Shown here piece by piece: positions 7,943 to 16,494 of a stretch of DNA of 64,000 bases. Position 1 is the stretch's first letter. Each line of letters opens with the position of its first letter. Location: assembly GCA_949298985.1 (NCBI GenBank), contig CASFYV010000021.1, positions 62,001-126,000 of the forward strand, read 5' to 3'. The translations under genes were made by a program, and so were the position numbers. Origin of the DNA: an uncultured bacterium. Lineage in GTDB: Bacteria > Cyanobacteriota > Vampirovibrionia > Gastranaerophilales > Gastranaerophilaceae. The notes beneath the pieces are model-generated. The model was not told the origin of the DNA, ran no database searches, and saw only the letters and a list, made by a program, of their open reading frames with translations.

Positions 7943-8875
7943 TTATACATTGCCGGTCGAACTGTTACGGTCGTCTTCAAGTTGTTTTAATTGTTTAGCA
8001 TCAACTTTTTCATCGATTGTGTAATTGTTTATTCTAGATATTTCTATATCAACATTTACATCAGCATCAACCATTTCTATTTCAGTTTTTTCAAATTCTT
8101 TAATTTTACCGTCTTCAAATTTTACAGCCACAGTATTGTTTAAAAATTGGATAAAACAAACTTTACCTAATCCATTTGGAGTCATAACAGTTGACCCAAC
8201 AGGCGGCATTCCTTTGGCTGCTTCTATATAATTAGAATATTCATAAGTTAGACAACACAAAAGTCTTCCGCAAGTTCCTGATATTTTAGAAGGTGCAATT
8301 GGCATTCCTTGATCTTTTGCTAATTTTACATTTATTGATTCAAATTTTCTTAAAAATGAAGAACAACAAAAAGGTTTTCCACAAATACCCGTACCATCCA
8401 TTATAGAAGATTCATCTCTAACCCCTATATGACGTAAATCTATACGCATTCTCTTAAATACTTGTGTTAAATCTTTTAAAAGTTCTCTAAAATCAACTCT
8501 TTCAGGAGCTGTATAATAAAAAGAAATTTTTCTCTTGTCGAATGTAAGCTTGCATTGTACTAAGTTCATATTAAGATTATGTTTTTTTACAAGTTCCTTA
8601 CATTTAAAATAAGAAGTAACTTCCTCTTTTTTTAAATCTTCTAATACCATTAAATCTTCTTGAGTTAATATCCTTATAAATTCAAAAGGTGCAGGAGTTT
8701 TTTCAGATTTTTCAAAAAGTTTTGCAACTTCTTTATTAACTAAAAAAGCTTTAAGAACCTCTTCTCCTTTTTCGGTACGCACTAAAACCAATTGACCTTC
8801 GTCAAGATTAACATTTTCAGGACATTTTAAAGGAACAAAAGTATTTTTTAAATAATGAACCGCATATTTAATCAT
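7943..8875 (-). CDS. PSP1-domain protein, RicT/YaaT-like
   Basis: A 310-aa protein with the PSP1 C-terminal domain and the family cysteine motifs CGKPFCC and CGRLLCC (two pairs separated by about 35 residues). In Bacillus RicT (YaaT) with RicA and RicF forms an iron-sulphur complex that stimulates RNase Y-dependent RNA processing; cyanobacteria also carry this family. RicA and RicF are not in the window. The final about 40 residues are polar and variable. The start ATG overlaps the gpsA end by 8 bp. Confidence 0.88.
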   Translation of the reverse strand: MIKYAVHYLKNTFVPLKCPENVNLDEGQLVLVRTEKGEEVLKAFLVNKEVAKLFEKSEKTPAPFEFIRILTQEDLMVLEDLKKEEVTSYFKCKELVKKHNLNMNLVQCKLTFDKRKISFYYTAPERVDFRELLKDLTQVFKRMRIDLRHIGVRDESSIMDGTGICGKPFCCSSFLRKFESINVKLAKDQGMPIAPSKISGTCGRLLCCLTYEYSNYIEAAKGMPPVGSTVMTPNGLGKVCFIQFLNNTVAVKFEDGKIKEFEKTEIEMVDADVNVDIEISRINNYTIDEKVDAKQLKQLEDDRNSSTGNV

Positions 8876-9869
8876 AACTTTCTTCCTTCTTTAATTTTCT
8901 ATTCATTAATTTAGAAAGAACTTCTTGGGGAGTAATGTCTGTATAAACCGCTTCATAAATAGCATTGGAAACAGGAACTTCAACTCCAAGTTTTTTAGCT
9001 AAATCACAAACTGCCTTCGAAGTTTTTACACCTTCTGCAACGGAACCAAGCTCGTTTAAAATATCATCAATTTTTTTACCTTTTCCAAGCATAGCACCTA
9101 CAGTATAATTTCTTGACATTGGACTTGAGCAAGTAGCAATCAAATCTCCCATGCCGGAAAGCCCGTACAGTGTAGAAGGATTAGCTCCCAATTTAACAGA
9201 CAACCTCACTATTTCAGCCATACCACGTGTTAACAAACTTCCCATACAATTATCACCTAAATCCATTGTATGAGCAAATCCAGACGCTATCGCAATAACA
9301 TTTTTCAAACTTCCGCCTAATTCAACACCAATTACATCTGAATTAGTGTATAATCTAAATTTATTAGGTACATTACAAGCTTTTTGAACAAATTCCGCTA
9401 CTTCTAAATCTTCACAAGCAACCGAAGCAGCTGTAGGTTTTCCTTGTAAAACTTCTTTTGCAAGAGTTGGACCTGATAAAATAACAACTTTTTGCTCTGG
9501 TAAAACATCTTTTATTACTTCACTCATTCTCATTAAAGAATTAAGTTCTAAGCCTTTAGACGCGTTTACTAAAGGCTGATTTGGATTAATTCCGGCATTT
9601 TTAAGTTGTTCACAAACGCTTCTAACTCCGCTTGTTGCAACAACTGATAAGATTATATCTGCATTGCCAATAGCTTTTTTTAGATCTGATGTGAATTCAA
9701 CTTTTTTATCTAATTGAACTTCAAGAGGTTTTGAACAATGTTTATTAATAATTAAGTCCTCGTTTAAATCACATTCTCTACCCCAAATTGTTATTTCTTC
9801 AAAGTTATCATTTAATAACCAAGCTAATGTTAAACCCCAACACCCAGGACCAAGTACTGTTAACTTCAT
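8868..9869 (-). CDS. gpsA: Glycerol-3-phosphate dehydrogenase [NAD(P)+]
   Basis: A 333-aa enzyme that reduces dihydroxyacetone phosphate to sn-glycerol-3-phosphate for phospholipid synthesis. The N-terminal dinucleotide motif is GPGCWGLTLA (family GxGxWGTA), with GPTLAKEV and the catalytic-lysine region GGSLKNVIAIASG. ATG 9869 has GAGGAGTAG upstream. First gene of a three-gene operon with the RicT-like and SIMPL genes. Confidence 0.95.
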   Translation of the reverse strand: MKLTVLGPGCWGLTLAWLLNDNFEEITIWGRECDLNEDLIINKHCSKPLEVQLDKKVEFTSDLKKAIGNADIILSVVATSGVRSVCEQLKNAGINPNQPLVNASKGLELNSLMRMSEVIKDVLPEQKVVILSGPTLAKEVLQGKPTAASVACEDLEVAEFVQKACNVPNKFRLYTNSDVIGVELGGSLKNVIAIASGFAHTMDLGDNCMGSLLTRGMAEIVRLSVKLGANPSTLYGLSGMGDLIATCSSPMSRNYTVGAMLGKGKKIDDILNELGSVAEGVKTSKAVCDLAKKLGVEVPVSNAIYEAVYTDITPQEVLSKLMNRKLKKEESYD

Positions 9870-10005
9870 TCAACTACTCCTCTATTTTCCTCATTATACT
9901 ATAAAAAATATGTCATTACTTTTAATGTAAATAAATGTAAAAAAAAACTCAATTTTTCAAGGTAAATATACTTTATATATAAAGAGAGTAATAGGAAGTA
10001 TATCA

Positions 10006-12627
10006 ATGAGCTTACAGATAAATAGAGTTGATTCTTTAAATCAAATAGATTTTTATACTAAAAAACAAGGAAATTCTATAGTTGAAAATGATAGTTTATA
10101 TTTGTCTTTGATGACTCCTCCTACAGATGAATATAGGGGAAAACGAATTGTAACAGAAGAGGAATTAATCTATTTAAATGAAGCTGTTGAAAAAGCTGGT
10201 ATCAAGAATTATAGTTGGTCTTTATTAAAAGATAATCATTCAGCAATAAAAAAATCTCAAACTCATTTAATTGATTTAATAAGATATTATGAAGGTGATA
10301 GTTATCATTATTATGAAGCTAACTCTGTAGCTTATAAAGACAGAGGCGGAAGTAAAACTATTGGCTTTGGAGAGTGGTTACAAGGCAAAAATACGGCAAC
10401 GTGTACACAAAAAGATGCGTATAAAAAACTTTCAGAACATCTTAAAGAACATGCAAATTATATTAAAAATAAAGTTGGTTCAAAATCATATAGTGAAATG
10501 CCTCAATCTATTAAAGAAGCTTTAATTGATTTGTCTTTTAATAAAGGTCCAGGGCAAATTGGTCCAAAAATTAAAAAAGCTGTAGAAGAAAAAAATTGGT
10601 CAGAAGTTATAGCAAATATTCATTGTGTAAAAATGAAAGACGGAGATAAAGAGGAGCCAGGTTTATATAGAAGAAGTCTTAGTAGAGCTATTCTTGCAAC
10701 AAGAGATTTGCCTCAAAAAGAAAAAAATGAAGCAAGCTCAGTAATAAATGAACTATATGAAAAAGCTGTGAATTGCTATGAAATAAATAAGGAAGATAAA
10801 ACTGAACTTGAACAAATTTATGAATATTATAAAAGTGAAAAAATAACAGGAAAAATTAAAACTGCTGAGTCTTCAAAAATAAAAGTTGATGATTCTTTTA
10901 AGGGTAAAGGTGTTTTTGCTGTAGCCCAAAGTGCTTATAATTCTTTACCAAATAGACAAAATGTTGAATTTAAAGATTTTTATGAAGAATTTAAACGAAT
11001 AAATAAAAATCCTGAATCAATAGTTTTAGGTTCAGAATTAAATGTTCCATACTTAAAAAATATTCAACAAAATTCAACTAATGTAGAGGCTGAAAATATA
11101 GCTACTAAAAAACTGATAAATGATACTATAGTTCAAAAAGAAGAGACAGAAAAAGAAATAAAAGAGCCTAAAAAAGATAATATATTTATAAGAGCTTGGA
11201 AAGGAATAAAGAATTTTTTTATCAATTTATGGAATAAAATAACAAGTAAAAATAAAGAAGAAATTAAAAACAGAGAAACAAAAATTCCTAAAAATTCGTT
11301 TGAGAAAGTTATGTTTAATGAAAATACTAAAATAGAAAGTTTTGGAGAATTAAATATTTATACTTTAGGTCATGAAATTCAAAAAGGAGAAACCGTATGG
11401 CGATTGGCAAAAGAGTATGGTTTATCAGAAGAACTTCTTTGTCAAAATAATGGTATAGAAGATAAAACTCAAATTAAAGCCGGCGAAATTTTAAATATTC
11501 AAAAAGTTGGATATGAAATAAAAAAAGGTGATAATTTATTTAAAATTTCAAAAAAGTTTGGAATATCTATAGAAATGTTAAAAGATTTAAATAACATAGA
11601 AGATGTTGACCAAATTAAAGCTGGTCAAACTTTAGAAATTCCTGGTTTTATTCACGAAATCCAAAAAGGCGAAACCTTATATTCAATTTCTAAAAAAGTC
11701 GGAGTTCATATCGATAAATTAAAATCTTTAAATAATATTACTTCAACTGATATAAAAGCAGGAAGTAAGTTGATAATAGTATATGATGATGCCGATTTTG
11801 CTGTTTCAAAAGATAAAAAAGAAATAAAAATTGATACTCAAACAAATACAAAAACTGAAATCATTAACATGTCAGGAGAAGCAAATTTTGCAACCAGACC
11901 TTTGTTAAAAAAGAAACGTAAAATTAACGGTAAAGTAGCTGCGACCAGAGAAGTTTTTGTACCTTTAAGAAAAGGTAAGCTATCCGGAAAAACAATTATT
12001 TTAAATGCCGGTCACGGATATTCTCAAGCAGGTATTGATAGAGGAACTCTCGGCAGAGCCGGTGCTGAAGATGAATGGTTATATAATTATGACAATGCAA
12101 TGAGAATTAAAGATAAATTAGTATCTCAAGGAGCTAAAGTAATTTTCTTACAAGGTCATGCAAACATCATAATGCAAGAATTAAAGAAAAAAGAAAATTC
12201 TGCTGATATGTTAATATCAATTCACGTAAATTCGCACGATAAACCAACACAAGATAGAACTCAAATTTACTATAGTACCAAAAGAGGCAGCAAAGGTACT
12301 AAATTAAACAAAAAAAGCCAAACTTTAGCTAAATTAATTGAGAAAAATTTTGATAATACAATTCCTAATATAGAAACAATAAATAACAAAGATAAATTCT
12401 ATTTTAAAGGTAAACAAGATTTTGCCCAATTAAAAGGTGAACCTTTAGGAGTTTGTACTAGTGCAGAAATTCACAGAAAAATCCCTAGTGTACTTTGGGA
12501 AACAGCATTTATGATTTCTCCTAAAGGAAGAGAACGTTTACAAAATTCTGAATTAATGAATGATTATGCCGATATTATGGCAAAATCAGTTGTTGAATAC
12601 TTCGAAACTGTTAAGAGTTCTTCTTAA
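10006..12627 (+). CDS. Autolysin: T4-type lysozyme, three LysM, amidase_3
   Basis: An 873-aa modular peptidoglycan hydrolase. Residues about 86-230 match GH24 phage-type lysozyme (RYYEGDSYHYYEA with catalytic Glu, TIGFGEW, LSFNKGPG). Three LysM repeats lie at about 456-502, 502-547 and 549-595. The C-terminus, about 662-868, is N-acetylmuramoyl-L-alanine amidase type 3, with zinc ligands in NAGHGYS, GAEDEW and SIHVNS and the late WETAF glutamate. It would cut both the glycan strand and the peptide link. There is no N-terminal signal peptide, so export is unexplained. A basic amphipathic segment (RAWKGIKNFFINLWNKI, about residue 395-411) could bind membranes. GGAAG precedes ATG 10006. The 3' end overlaps convergent murQ by 42 bp. 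Confidence 0.92.
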   Translation: MSLQINRVDSLNQIDFYTKKQGNSIVENDSLYLSLMTPPTDEYRGKRIVTEEELIYLNEAVEKAGIKNYSWSLLKDNHSAIKKSQTHLIDLIRYYEGDSYHYYEANSVAYKDRGGSKTIGFGEWLQGKNTATCTQKDAYKKLSEHLKEHANYIKNKVGSKSYSEMPQSIKEALIDLSFNKGPGQIGPKIKKAVEEKNWSEVIANIHCVKMKDGDKEEPGLYRRSLSRAILATRDLPQKEKNEASSVINELYEKAVNCYEINKEDKTELEQIYEYYKSEKITGKIKTAESSKIKVDDSFKGKGVFAVAQSAYNSLPNRQNVEFKDFYEEFKRINKNPESIVLGSELNVPYLKNIQQNSTNVEAENIATKKLINDTIVQKEETEKEIKEPKKDNIFIRAWKGIKNFFINLWNKITSKNKEEIKNRETKIPKNSFEKVMFNENTKIESFGELNIYTLGHEIQKGETVWRLAKEYGLSEELLCQNNGIEDKTQIKAGEILNIQKVGYEIKKGDNLFKISKKFGISIEMLKDLNNIEDVDQIKAGQTLEIPGFIHEIQKGETLYSISKKVGVHIDKLKSLNNITSTDIKAGSKLIIVYDDADFAVSKDKKEIKIDTQTNTKTEIINMSGEANFATRPLLKKKRKINGKVAATREVFVPLRKGKLSGKTIILNAGHGYSQAGIDRGTLGRAGAEDEWLYNYDNAMRIKDKLVSQGAKVIFLQGHANIIMQELKKKENSADMLISIHVNSHDKPTQDRTQIYYSTKRGSKGTKLNKKSQTLAKLIEKNFDNTIPNIETINNKDKFYFKGKQDFAQLKGEPLGVCTSAEIHRKIPSVLWETAFMISPKGRERLQNSELMNDYADIMAKSVVEYFETVKSSS

Positions 12628-13485
12628 AACTCCACAGTTTTTGCGAAGAGCTTCTTTAGCTTCCTCTTTTGATAGGTCACATTTAATCATAATGATCGCA
12701 GTTTTAACTTCCCAGTTGCATTCTAGTAATTTTTCAAAAGCTTCTGATAACGTTACACCTGCAATTTCTGCGACAATTCTAATTGCTCTGTCTTTTAATT
12801 TTTCATTGTTAGGCATTAGATCAATCATAAAGTTTTCATAGGTTTTGCCAATTTTTATCATCGCACCTGTAGATAACATATTTAAAACCATTTTTTGAAC
12901 TGAACCTGCTTTCATTCTACTTGAACCTGCAATAACTTCAGGTCCTATTTCAACACAAATTCCGAGTCCTGCTTCTTCTAAAATCGCAGCATTATGGTTG
13001 CAGGTTAGTGCTATTGTTTTGCAACCTATTTCATCAGCTTTTTTTAGTACTCCTAGTAAATATTTAGGATTCCCACTTGCAGAAATAACAACACAAACAT
13101 CTTTTTCTCTTAGGCATTCTGCATCACGCATCCCTAATTCAAAATTATCTTCAGCTCCTTCTACGGCATTTCTTAAAGCACCATCTCCACCTGCAATAAT
13201 TCCAATTACCATATCAGAAGGAACCCCGAATGTTGGAGGACATTCTGAAGCATCTAGAACTCCAATCCTACCTGATGTTCCTGCTCCATAATAATACAAT
13301 CTTCCTCCGTGCAAAAATTGTTTTGCAATCGTATCAACAGCTTCTGCAATATTAGGTAGCTCATCTTCTATAGCAAGAGCAACAAGCTTATCTTCTTCAT
13401 TTATTTTTTTTACCATATCAATTGTTGATAATAAATCAATATTTTTGGTGTTTTCATTTCTAAATTCAGTAATAACTTCGCTCAT
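12586..13485 (-). CDS. murQ: N-acetylmuramic acid 6-phosphate etherase
   Basis: A 299-aa SIS-fold enzyme that cleaves the lactyl ether of MurNAc-6-phosphate to GlcNAc-6-phosphate and D-lactate in cell-wall recycling. The motif GAGTSGRIGVLDASECPPTF-like core is present (GTSGRIG, DASECPPTFG) and the EGAEDN segment with a catalytic Glu. GAAAGGAGC precedes ATG 13485. It lies 34 bp behind ribH on the same strand and ends inside the convergent autolysin gene, which produces its kind of substrate. Confidence 0.95.
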   Translation of the reverse strand: MSEVITEFRNENTKNIDLLSTIDMVKKINEEDKLVALAIEDELPNIAEAVDTIAKQFLHGGRLYYYGAGTSGRIGVLDASECPPTFGVPSDMVIGIIAGGDGALRNAVEGAEDNFELGMRDAECLREKDVCVVISASGNPKYLLGVLKKADEIGCKTIALTCNHNAAILEEAGLGICVEIGPEVIAGSSRMKAGSVQKMVLNMLSTGAMIKIGKTYENFMIDLMPNNEKLKDRAIRIVAEIAGVTLSEAFEKLLECNWEVKTAIIMIKCDLSKEEAKEALRKNCGVLRRTLNSFEVFNN

Positions 13486-13519
13486 ATATGTTGCTCCTTT
13501 CTTACTAAAAAAGATAAAT

Positions 13520-13981
13520 TTATATTTTGTTAATTAGATTAGCCATTTCAATAGCAGATTTTGCTGCATCAGATCCTTTATTACCAGCCTTTGTTCCAGC
13601 TCTTTCAATAGCTTGTTCAATATTATCAGTTGTTAGAACTCCAAATATCACTGGGGTTTCTGTTTCTAAACCAACAGATGCAACACCTTTTGAAACTTCT
13701 GCACAAACATAATCATAATGAGATGTTGAACCTTTAATTACTGCACCTAGAGTTATAATTGCACTATATTTACCTGTTTTTGCACATTTTTTTGCAACTA
13801 AAGGTATCTCAAAAGCTCCTGGACACCATACTATATCAATATTTTGTTCATTTACACCGTGACGTTTTAATTCATCTAAAGCTCCTGATAATAGTTTTGA
13901 ACAAATAAATTCATTAAAACGGGATACAATTATACAAAATTTTTCATCTTTTACTGTTAACAAACCTTCAATAACTGACAT
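13520..13981 (-). CDS. ribH: 6,7-dimethyl-8-ribityllumazine synthase
   Basis: A 153-aa lumazine synthase, penultimate step of riboflavin synthesis, condensing the ribityl-pyrimidine with 3,4-dihydroxy-2-butanone 4-phosphate; usually an icosahedral or pentameric shell. Motifs [27 protein letters not shown] (active-site His) and [15 protein letters not shown] are all present. AAGGAGAAGG precedes ATG 13981. No other rib gene is nearby, so the pathway is dispersed. Confidence 0.96.
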   Translation of the reverse strand: MSVIEGLLTVKDEKFCIIVSRFNEFICSKLLSGALDELKRHGVNEQNIDIVWCPGAFEIPLVAKKCAKTGKYSAIITLGAVIKGSTSHYDYVCAEVSKGVASVGLETETPVIFGVLTTDNIEQAIERAGTKAGNKGSDAAKSAIEMANLINKI

Positions 13982-14103
13982 TAACCTTCTCCTTAATACA
14001 TTGTATATCTTACATTATACAATATGTTTTAAGTTTTTGGTTGGAATATTAAAAGTTATTTACAAAATAATAGTTTTTTGTCTTATTATGGTAAAATTTT
14101 TTT

Positions 14104-15105
14104 ATGGCAAAAGGGCAAATTTTTAAAATTCATTCTGATTTTTATTATGTTTATTCTGAAGGACAGTCTTTTGAATGCAAGATTCGTGAAGTTTTAAAAA
14201 AACAAAAACAAAAAATTTTTGTTGGAGATTTTGTCGAATTTAAAGATGGAGCTATAGAAAAAATATTACCTAGAAAAAATTTTATCACTCGTCCTACTGT
14301 TGCAAATGTTGATAGGGTTATCATAATATCTGCTGTAAAAGAGCCTGAATTGAATTTCTCTCAGCTTAATCGCTATGTGTCTTTTGCAAAGTATCATAAT
14401 ATAGATACTATTTTATGTTTTAATAAAAACGATTTATCAAATGATGATAGTACTATAGAAAAAGTTTTTTCGATTTATGAACCTTTAGGATATGATATTT
14501 TATTTACTTCTGCTAAAGAAGGTTTTGGAATAGAGGAATTCAAAGAGATTTTAAAAAACAAAACGTCTGTTCTTTGTGGTTCATCAGGAGTAGGAAAAAC
14601 CAGCCTTATTAATGCAATTTCTCCAAATTTAAAATTAAGAACAAAAGAAATTAGTGAAAAAACTCAAAGAGGTACTCATACAACAAGACATTGTGAGATA
14701 ATTTCTATAGATGAAAATTCCAGAATAGTTGATACTCCAGGTTTTAGTAATTTGAAATTTGATTTTATTATGCCTAATGAAGTAGATCTATTATTTCCTG
14801 AAATTTCTCAATACAAGCAATATTGTAAATTTCAAGATTGTCTTCATATAAATGAATCAAATTGTTCTGTAAAAGAACACCTTGATAAAATTGATGAATC
14901 CAGATATCTAAGTTATTTAGAATTTGTTGAAGAAGCAAAAGAATACAAAGAAAAAGTTAAATATCAAGGTCGAAAAATAGAAACTTCGCATAAAGCAAAT
15001 AACGATAAAACTGCTGTAAAAATAAGTGCAAGAAAACGCCAAAGAGCTAGAAATACTTTAAAACAGAATATTTATAAGGATATTGAAAATGAAACAATTA
15101 ATTGA
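14104..15105 (+). CDS. rsgA: Ribosome small-subunit GTPase RsgA
   Basis: A 333-aa circularly permuted GTPase that checks late 30S maturation. Order: OB fold (about 1-70), G4-like NKND (FNKNDL), P-loop GSSGVGKTSLIN (about residues 159-170), DTPG (DTPGFSNL), then the zinc finger CKFQDCLHINESNC. No Shine-Dalgarno-like sequence precedes ATG 14104; a run of Ts is there instead. An upstream TTTACA (14059-14064) and TATTAT (14084-14089) could be the promoter with a very short leader. It overlaps ispA by 17 bp. Confidence 0.95.
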   Translation: MAKGQIFKIHSDFYYVYSEGQSFECKIREVLKKQKQKIFVGDFVEFKDGAIEKILPRKNFITRPTVANVDRVIIISAVKEPELNFSQLNRYVSFAKYHNIDTILCFNKNDLSNDDSTIEKVFSIYEPLGYDILFTSAKEGFGIEEFKEILKNKTSVLCGSSGVGKTSLINAISPNLKLRTKEISEKTQRGTHTTRHCEIISIDENSRIVDTPGFSNLKFDFIMPNEVDLLFPEISQYKQYCKFQDCLHINESNCSVKEHLDKIDESRYLSYLEFVEEAKEYKEKVKYQGRKIETSHKANNDKTAVKISARKRQRARNTLKQNIYKDIENETIN

Positions 15106-15958
15106 GCAAGTAAATAAACATTTAGATGAATATATGCAAATTGTTTATCCTGAGGATATTTTTAAAGCTATGAAATATACTTTAATGCTTCCAGGAAAAC
15201 GCCTAAGACCTCTAATGTGTTTGGAAACAGCAAGAATTCTTGGAGCGGATATTGAAAAAGCTTTTCCAACTGCTTGTGCAATCGAAATGTTGCACGTTCA
15301 AAGCCTTATACACGATGATTTGCCTTGTATGGATAATGATGATTTTAGAAGAGGTAAACCTTCTAATCACAAAGTTTTTGGAGAAGCAAATGCTGTTCTT
15401 GCCGGAGATGCACTACTAACGTTTGCTCCTCAATTAATAATAGAAAAATCTAAAAGTTTAAGTTCTGAGCAAATTGTCAAAATTATTCATGAATATACTA
15501 AATTTGCAGGAGCTTACGGTTTAATCGCAGGTCAAGTTGTTGACATTGAATCCGAAGGGGGAAAACTTGTTAAATCTCCGGAAGAAACTCTTGATTTTAT
15601 TCATATGAATAAAACAGCTGTACTTTTTAGACTTGCATTACGTACAGGAGCGATTATTGCTAATGCTTCTGAAGAAATTATTGAAAAATTTGACAATTTC
15701 GCTAAAAAATTTGGTTTAGCTTTTCAAATTTACGATGATATTATGGATGAAATTTCTTCTTTTGAAGAATTAGGAAAAACTATAGGTAAAGATAAAAATA
15801 GCGGAAAATTAACTTATATTTCTTTATACGGGCTTGAAAATGCTAAACAAAAATTTAAAAAATTAATACAAGAATGTTATGATATAATAGATAATTATGA
15901 TTCTAAAATCTTTAAAGAAATACTGGATAAATTAAATAATAGAATAGGGAGTGTTTAA
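15089..15958 (+). CDS. ispA: Farnesyl/geranyl diphosphate synthase
   Basis: A 289-aa short-chain trans-prenyl diphosphate synthase, making farnesyl or geranylgeranyl diphosphate from IPP and DMAPP. First Asp-rich motif DDLPCMDND and second YDDIMDE are present, as is the GKRLRP substrate motif. ATG 15089 (MKQLIEQ) is chosen, with AAGGA 10 bp upstream; the frame also opens at TTG 15083. Downstream of rsgA and directly followed (TAATG overlap) by a DUF212 membrane protein. Confidence 0.94.
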   Translation: MKQLIEQVNKHLDEYMQIVYPEDIFKAMKYTLMLPGKRLRPLMCLETARILGADIEKAFPTACAIEMLHVQSLIHDDLPCMDNDDFRRGKPSNHKVFGEANAVLAGDALLTFAPQLIIEKSKSLSSEQIVKIIHEYTKFAGAYGLIAGQVVDIESEGGKLVKSPEETLDFIHMNKTAVLFRLALRTGAIIANASEEIIEKFDNFAKKFGLAFQIYDDIMDEISSFEELGKTIGKDKNSGKLTYISLYGLENAKQKFKKLIQECYDIIDNYDSKIFKEILDKLNNRIGSV

Positions 15959-16431
15959 TGAATTTATCTCAAATTTATAATACCGGTTACGAAGTTATTT
16001 TTATTGCCTTTTCAGGCATAATTTTAGCCCAATTTATTAAATGTGTTCTTCATTTAATAGTAAAACGCAGTCTGGATTTAAGATTATTCACTACAACAGG
16101 AGGAATGCCTAGCTCTCATTCAGCTGGTGTTATGGGACTTTCTACCACTGTAGGATTAATTCAAGGTTTTCATTCTGTAGAATTTGCTATTGCTCTTGGC
16201 TATGCGTTTATTGTAATGTACGATGCGGCAGGAGTTAGGCGTGCAGCTGGGAAACAAGCTGCGTGTTTGAATAAAATTATTATGGATTTATATAAACAAG
16301 ATTTACAAGAAGCTGGAGGTAAATTAAAAGAGCTTCTCGGACATACTCCTATGCAAGTTTTTGTAGGAGCAATTTTTGGAATTGTTTATGCATACTACAT
16401 ACATCATTTATTAAAAAATATTTTAGCTTAA
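15958..16431 (+). CDS. Divergent PAP2 (DUF212/COG1963) membrane protein
   Basis: A 157-aa membrane protein of the DUF212 family, common in cyanobacteria, plants and Firmicutes. Signature GGMPSSHSA (residues about 49-57) and YDAAGVRRAAGKQA are intact; they resemble the acid phosphatase/haloperoxidase motif, so a lipid phosphate phosphatase role is likely. About four membrane helices. Translationally coupled to ispA, which suggests a prenyl-phosphate substrate, an inference from position only. Confidence 0.88.
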   Translation: MNLSQIYNTGYEVIFIAFSGIILAQFIKCVLHLIVKRSLDLRLFTTTGGMPSSHSAGVMGLSTTVGLIQGFHSVEFAIALGYAFIVMYDAAGVRRAAGKQAACLNKIIMDLYKQDLQEAGGKLKELLGHTPMQVFVGAIFGIVYAYYIHHLLKNILA

Positions 16432-16439
16432 CAACAAAA

Positions 16440-16467
16440 CCTTAAATTAGACAAAATCAATTTAAGG
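16440..16467. terminator. Convergent terminator between DUF212 gene and valS
   Basis: A 9-bp perfect stem CCTTAAATT (16440-16448) with AATTTAAGG (16459-16467), between two convergent genes. GC-poor and with a weak T-run, so moderate confidence. Confidence 0.5.
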
Positions 16468-16494
16468 CTTTGCTATTTAATTTACCAAACTACA

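Noticed and set aside
12998..13291. 97-aa plus-strand frame
   Set aside because: Antisense of murQ, whose protein motifs are unmistakable.
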